This document shows, in pieces, positions 62,752 to 64,000 of a stretch of DNA of 64,000 nucleotides. Both the position numbers and the translations under genes were made by a program. The notes beneath the pieces are model-generated. The model made no database searches. It saw only the letters and a list, made by a program, of their open reading frames with translations, and was not told where the DNA came from. Within the stretch, counting starts at the first letter, position 1. Every line of letters begins with the position of its first letter. Source of the DNA: Bacteroidales bacterium F22 (GTDB lineage Bacteria > Bacteroidota > Bacteroidia > Bacteroidales > Bacteroidaceae); assembly GCA_029541985.1 (NCBI GenBank), contig CP095414.1, positions 310,001 to 374,000 of the forward strand, read 5' to 3'.

Positions 62752-62752
62752 C

Positions 62753-64000
62753 CTATAAATTCATTGTTAGCGCTAAGCGATAATTTCTCCCAGGCATCGG
62801 ATAATTAAGAACCACATCATAATATTGATTCAATAAGTTATTTACCTCGCCAGAAATTCGCCATTTAATCCTGTTAGTTGTAAAAGAATAATCTAATGAT
62901 AAGTCATGAGTGTACCATGGTTCGACATGATTTCTTTCGATGTTGTTTACAGCGCCATCATAACGTTCTCCTACATAAATGAAACTATAATTCAATCCCC
63001 ATTGTAAGAATTGTAATCCACCGATAACTGATAAGCTATGCCATGGAGTATAAGGGATTTGGTCTCCATATGAAGACATCTTCAAACCATTAATCTTGGT
63101 GAAATCCTGAGCTTTGCTATATGAATAACTAAGGTTTAGTCTTCCTTTTAGATGATTCACATGGGCAAGAATCTCAGCAGAAGTATCTACTCCCTTGGTC
63201 TCAACTAATCCCATATTAGTCATCATCCATCTGAAACTACTTCCCGTAGGAGATGCAATAATCTTATTAGTGATGCGTGCATAATACATATCACTCTGAA
63301 AATGAATCTTATCTAAGAAAGCGTGGTGAAAGACTTTGTTGTATGTAAATCCTAGATTATATTGGTCTGTAAATTCAGGTTTAAGTTGGCTGTAACCAAT
63401 CTGTGTGTAGTACAAGTCATTGAATGTAGGCATTCTGAAGATACGCTTGTAGAAGACCCGAAAATTGAAAGGTCCTGATTCGATAGGTTCATAATTCATG
63501 AAGACAGCGGGAGCCCATTCCAATTTATCAGGGGATGCGACATTGTTCTTTACCGTCTCAGTAACAAAAGTACCAAGCACATTTGCTTGCAACTTGATTC
63601 TACCTAAATCGGCTGATGATGCAAAGGCGGCTAAAGTAGTATAGCGTTGTGGGAAAGTAAATGGCGTATTAACTCCTCGCATGGTTGCATTGAGTTTATT
63701 ATACTCGAAATCCACTGACACAGAAGCATTCCACCATGGTTTAATTTCATAGGCATGAACAGTAGAGAGGTAGACATCTTGTTGATAGTAAGAATTATCA
63801 AATTGCATCTTCTGAGTCACATAATCATTTAGAAATTCCACACTATCTCTAGAGAGATAATGAGTATAATCATAAGCAAACTTGGCATTAATTTTAAACT
63901 TATACTTTTCGTTGACTTCGCGAATCAGACTGCCCTGAGCAAAGAAATTCTTATCGTTTTGGCGTTCACCACTACCAAACACATTCTTGACAATAGCTCC
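62753..64000 (-). CDS. TonB-dependent outer-membrane receptor (BtuB-like), C-terminal part
   Basis: Incomplete: the frame is open to the window edge, so only the last 415 residues are seen. They form receptor beta-barrel strands (FNFRVFYKRIFRMPTFNDLY, YSQLKPEFTDQYNLGFTYN, YMEPWYTHDL-like aromatic strands) and end in YRLALTMNL, a typical C-terminal strand. The plug, TonB box and signal peptide lie outside, as would any cobalamin riboswitch. The adjacent BtuG-like gene suggests that it carries corrinoids. Confidence 0.88.
   Translation of the reverse strand, partial: GAIVKNVFGSGERQNDKNFFAQGSLIREVNEKYKFKINAKFAYDYTHYLSRDSVEFLNDYVTQKMQFDNSYYQQDVYLSTVHAYEIKPWWNASVSVDFEYNKLNATMRGVNTPFTFPQRYTTLAAFASSADLGRIKLQANVLGTFVTETVKNNVASPDKLEWAPAVFMNYEPIESGPFNFRVFYKRIFRMPTFNDLYYTQIGYSQLKPEFTDQYNLGFTYNKVFHHAFLDKIHFQSDMYYARITNKIIASPTGSSFRWMMTNMGLVETKGVDTSAEILAHVNHLKGRLNLSYSYSKAQDFTKINGLKMSSYGDQIPYTPWHSLSVIGGLQFLQWGLNYSFIYVGERYDGAVNNIERNHVEPWYTHDLSLDYSFTTNRIKWRISGEVNNLLNQYYDVVLNYPMPGRNYRLALTMNL

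Overview
The window is a stretch of ordinary chromosome from a low-GC (roughly 40%) member of the Bacteroidales. Four things in the sequence point there: a fused LpxC-FabZ protein, two MiaA paralogs, promoters of the TAnnTTTG (-7) type with almost no Shine-Dalgarno sequences, and many families typical of Bacteroidetes (DUF5686, DUF4199, DUF5063, DUF2461, an HU/SPOR protein, BACON and fimbrillin-like domains, a TonB receptor with a BtuG-like lipoprotein). The synteny looks like Bacteroidaceae or a close relative; the genus cannot be fixed. No tRNA, rRNA, CRISPR array, IS element or prophage was seen.

Layout. 0-5 kb (minus): hybrid histidine kinase and two glycosyltransferases. 5-9 kb (minus): lpxD, lpxC-fabZ, lpxA, miaA, i.e. 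early lipid A synthesis plus tRNA modification. 9-15 kb: pyrF, prfA, purM-like, a lone GNAT gene on plus, then recA-map. 15-24 kb (minus): M16 peptidase, kdsA, lipid kinase, second miaA, M24 peptidase, gdhA. 24-28 kb (minus): apbE, a paired outer-surface protein and lipoprotein, a polyprenyl-type glycosyltransferase and DUF4199. 28-31 kb (plus): DEAD-box helicase, HU/SPOR membrane protein, zinc-ribbon/FHA protein. 32-39 kb (minus): DUF2461, then a PurF-like/carA/carB operon with an elaborate leader. 39-44 kb: a large mosaic surface metallopeptidase, 1 kb of very AT-rich non-coding DNA, and a Crp-type regulator. 44-48 kb (plus): DUF5686 protein and an exported C1 peptidase. 48-53 kb (minus): a tight seven-gene housekeeping operon (DUF5063, DEDD exonuclease, RlmI-like, nitroreductase, DUF2520, KdsC-like, Maf). 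53-58 kb (plus): ftsK, lolA-like, trxB; serB converges on trxB. 59-64 kb: a cysteine-less thioredoxin-fold protein, then a minus-strand surface operon (TonB receptor, BtuG-like propeller, PKD-like lipoprotein, frameshifted small lipoprotein) that fits vitamin B12 capture.

The envelope theme is strong: LpxA/C/D and KdsA/KdsC serve lipid A-Kdo, the glycosyltransferases serve polysaccharide, LolA serves lipoproteins, and three surface lipoproteins plus a TonB receptor serve nutrient capture. The parts most worth a second look are the purF-like/carAB promoter and leader (four phased TTGACA repeats, an intrinsic terminator inside the leader, an abutting 68-codon ORF), the fimbrillin/LRR/BACON/metallopeptidase mosaic, the B12-type operon with its broken last gene, and the cysteine-less thioredoxin-like protein. 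I did not find a clearly undescribed multigene system. Several upstream starts that open with TTG were moved to the next ATG.
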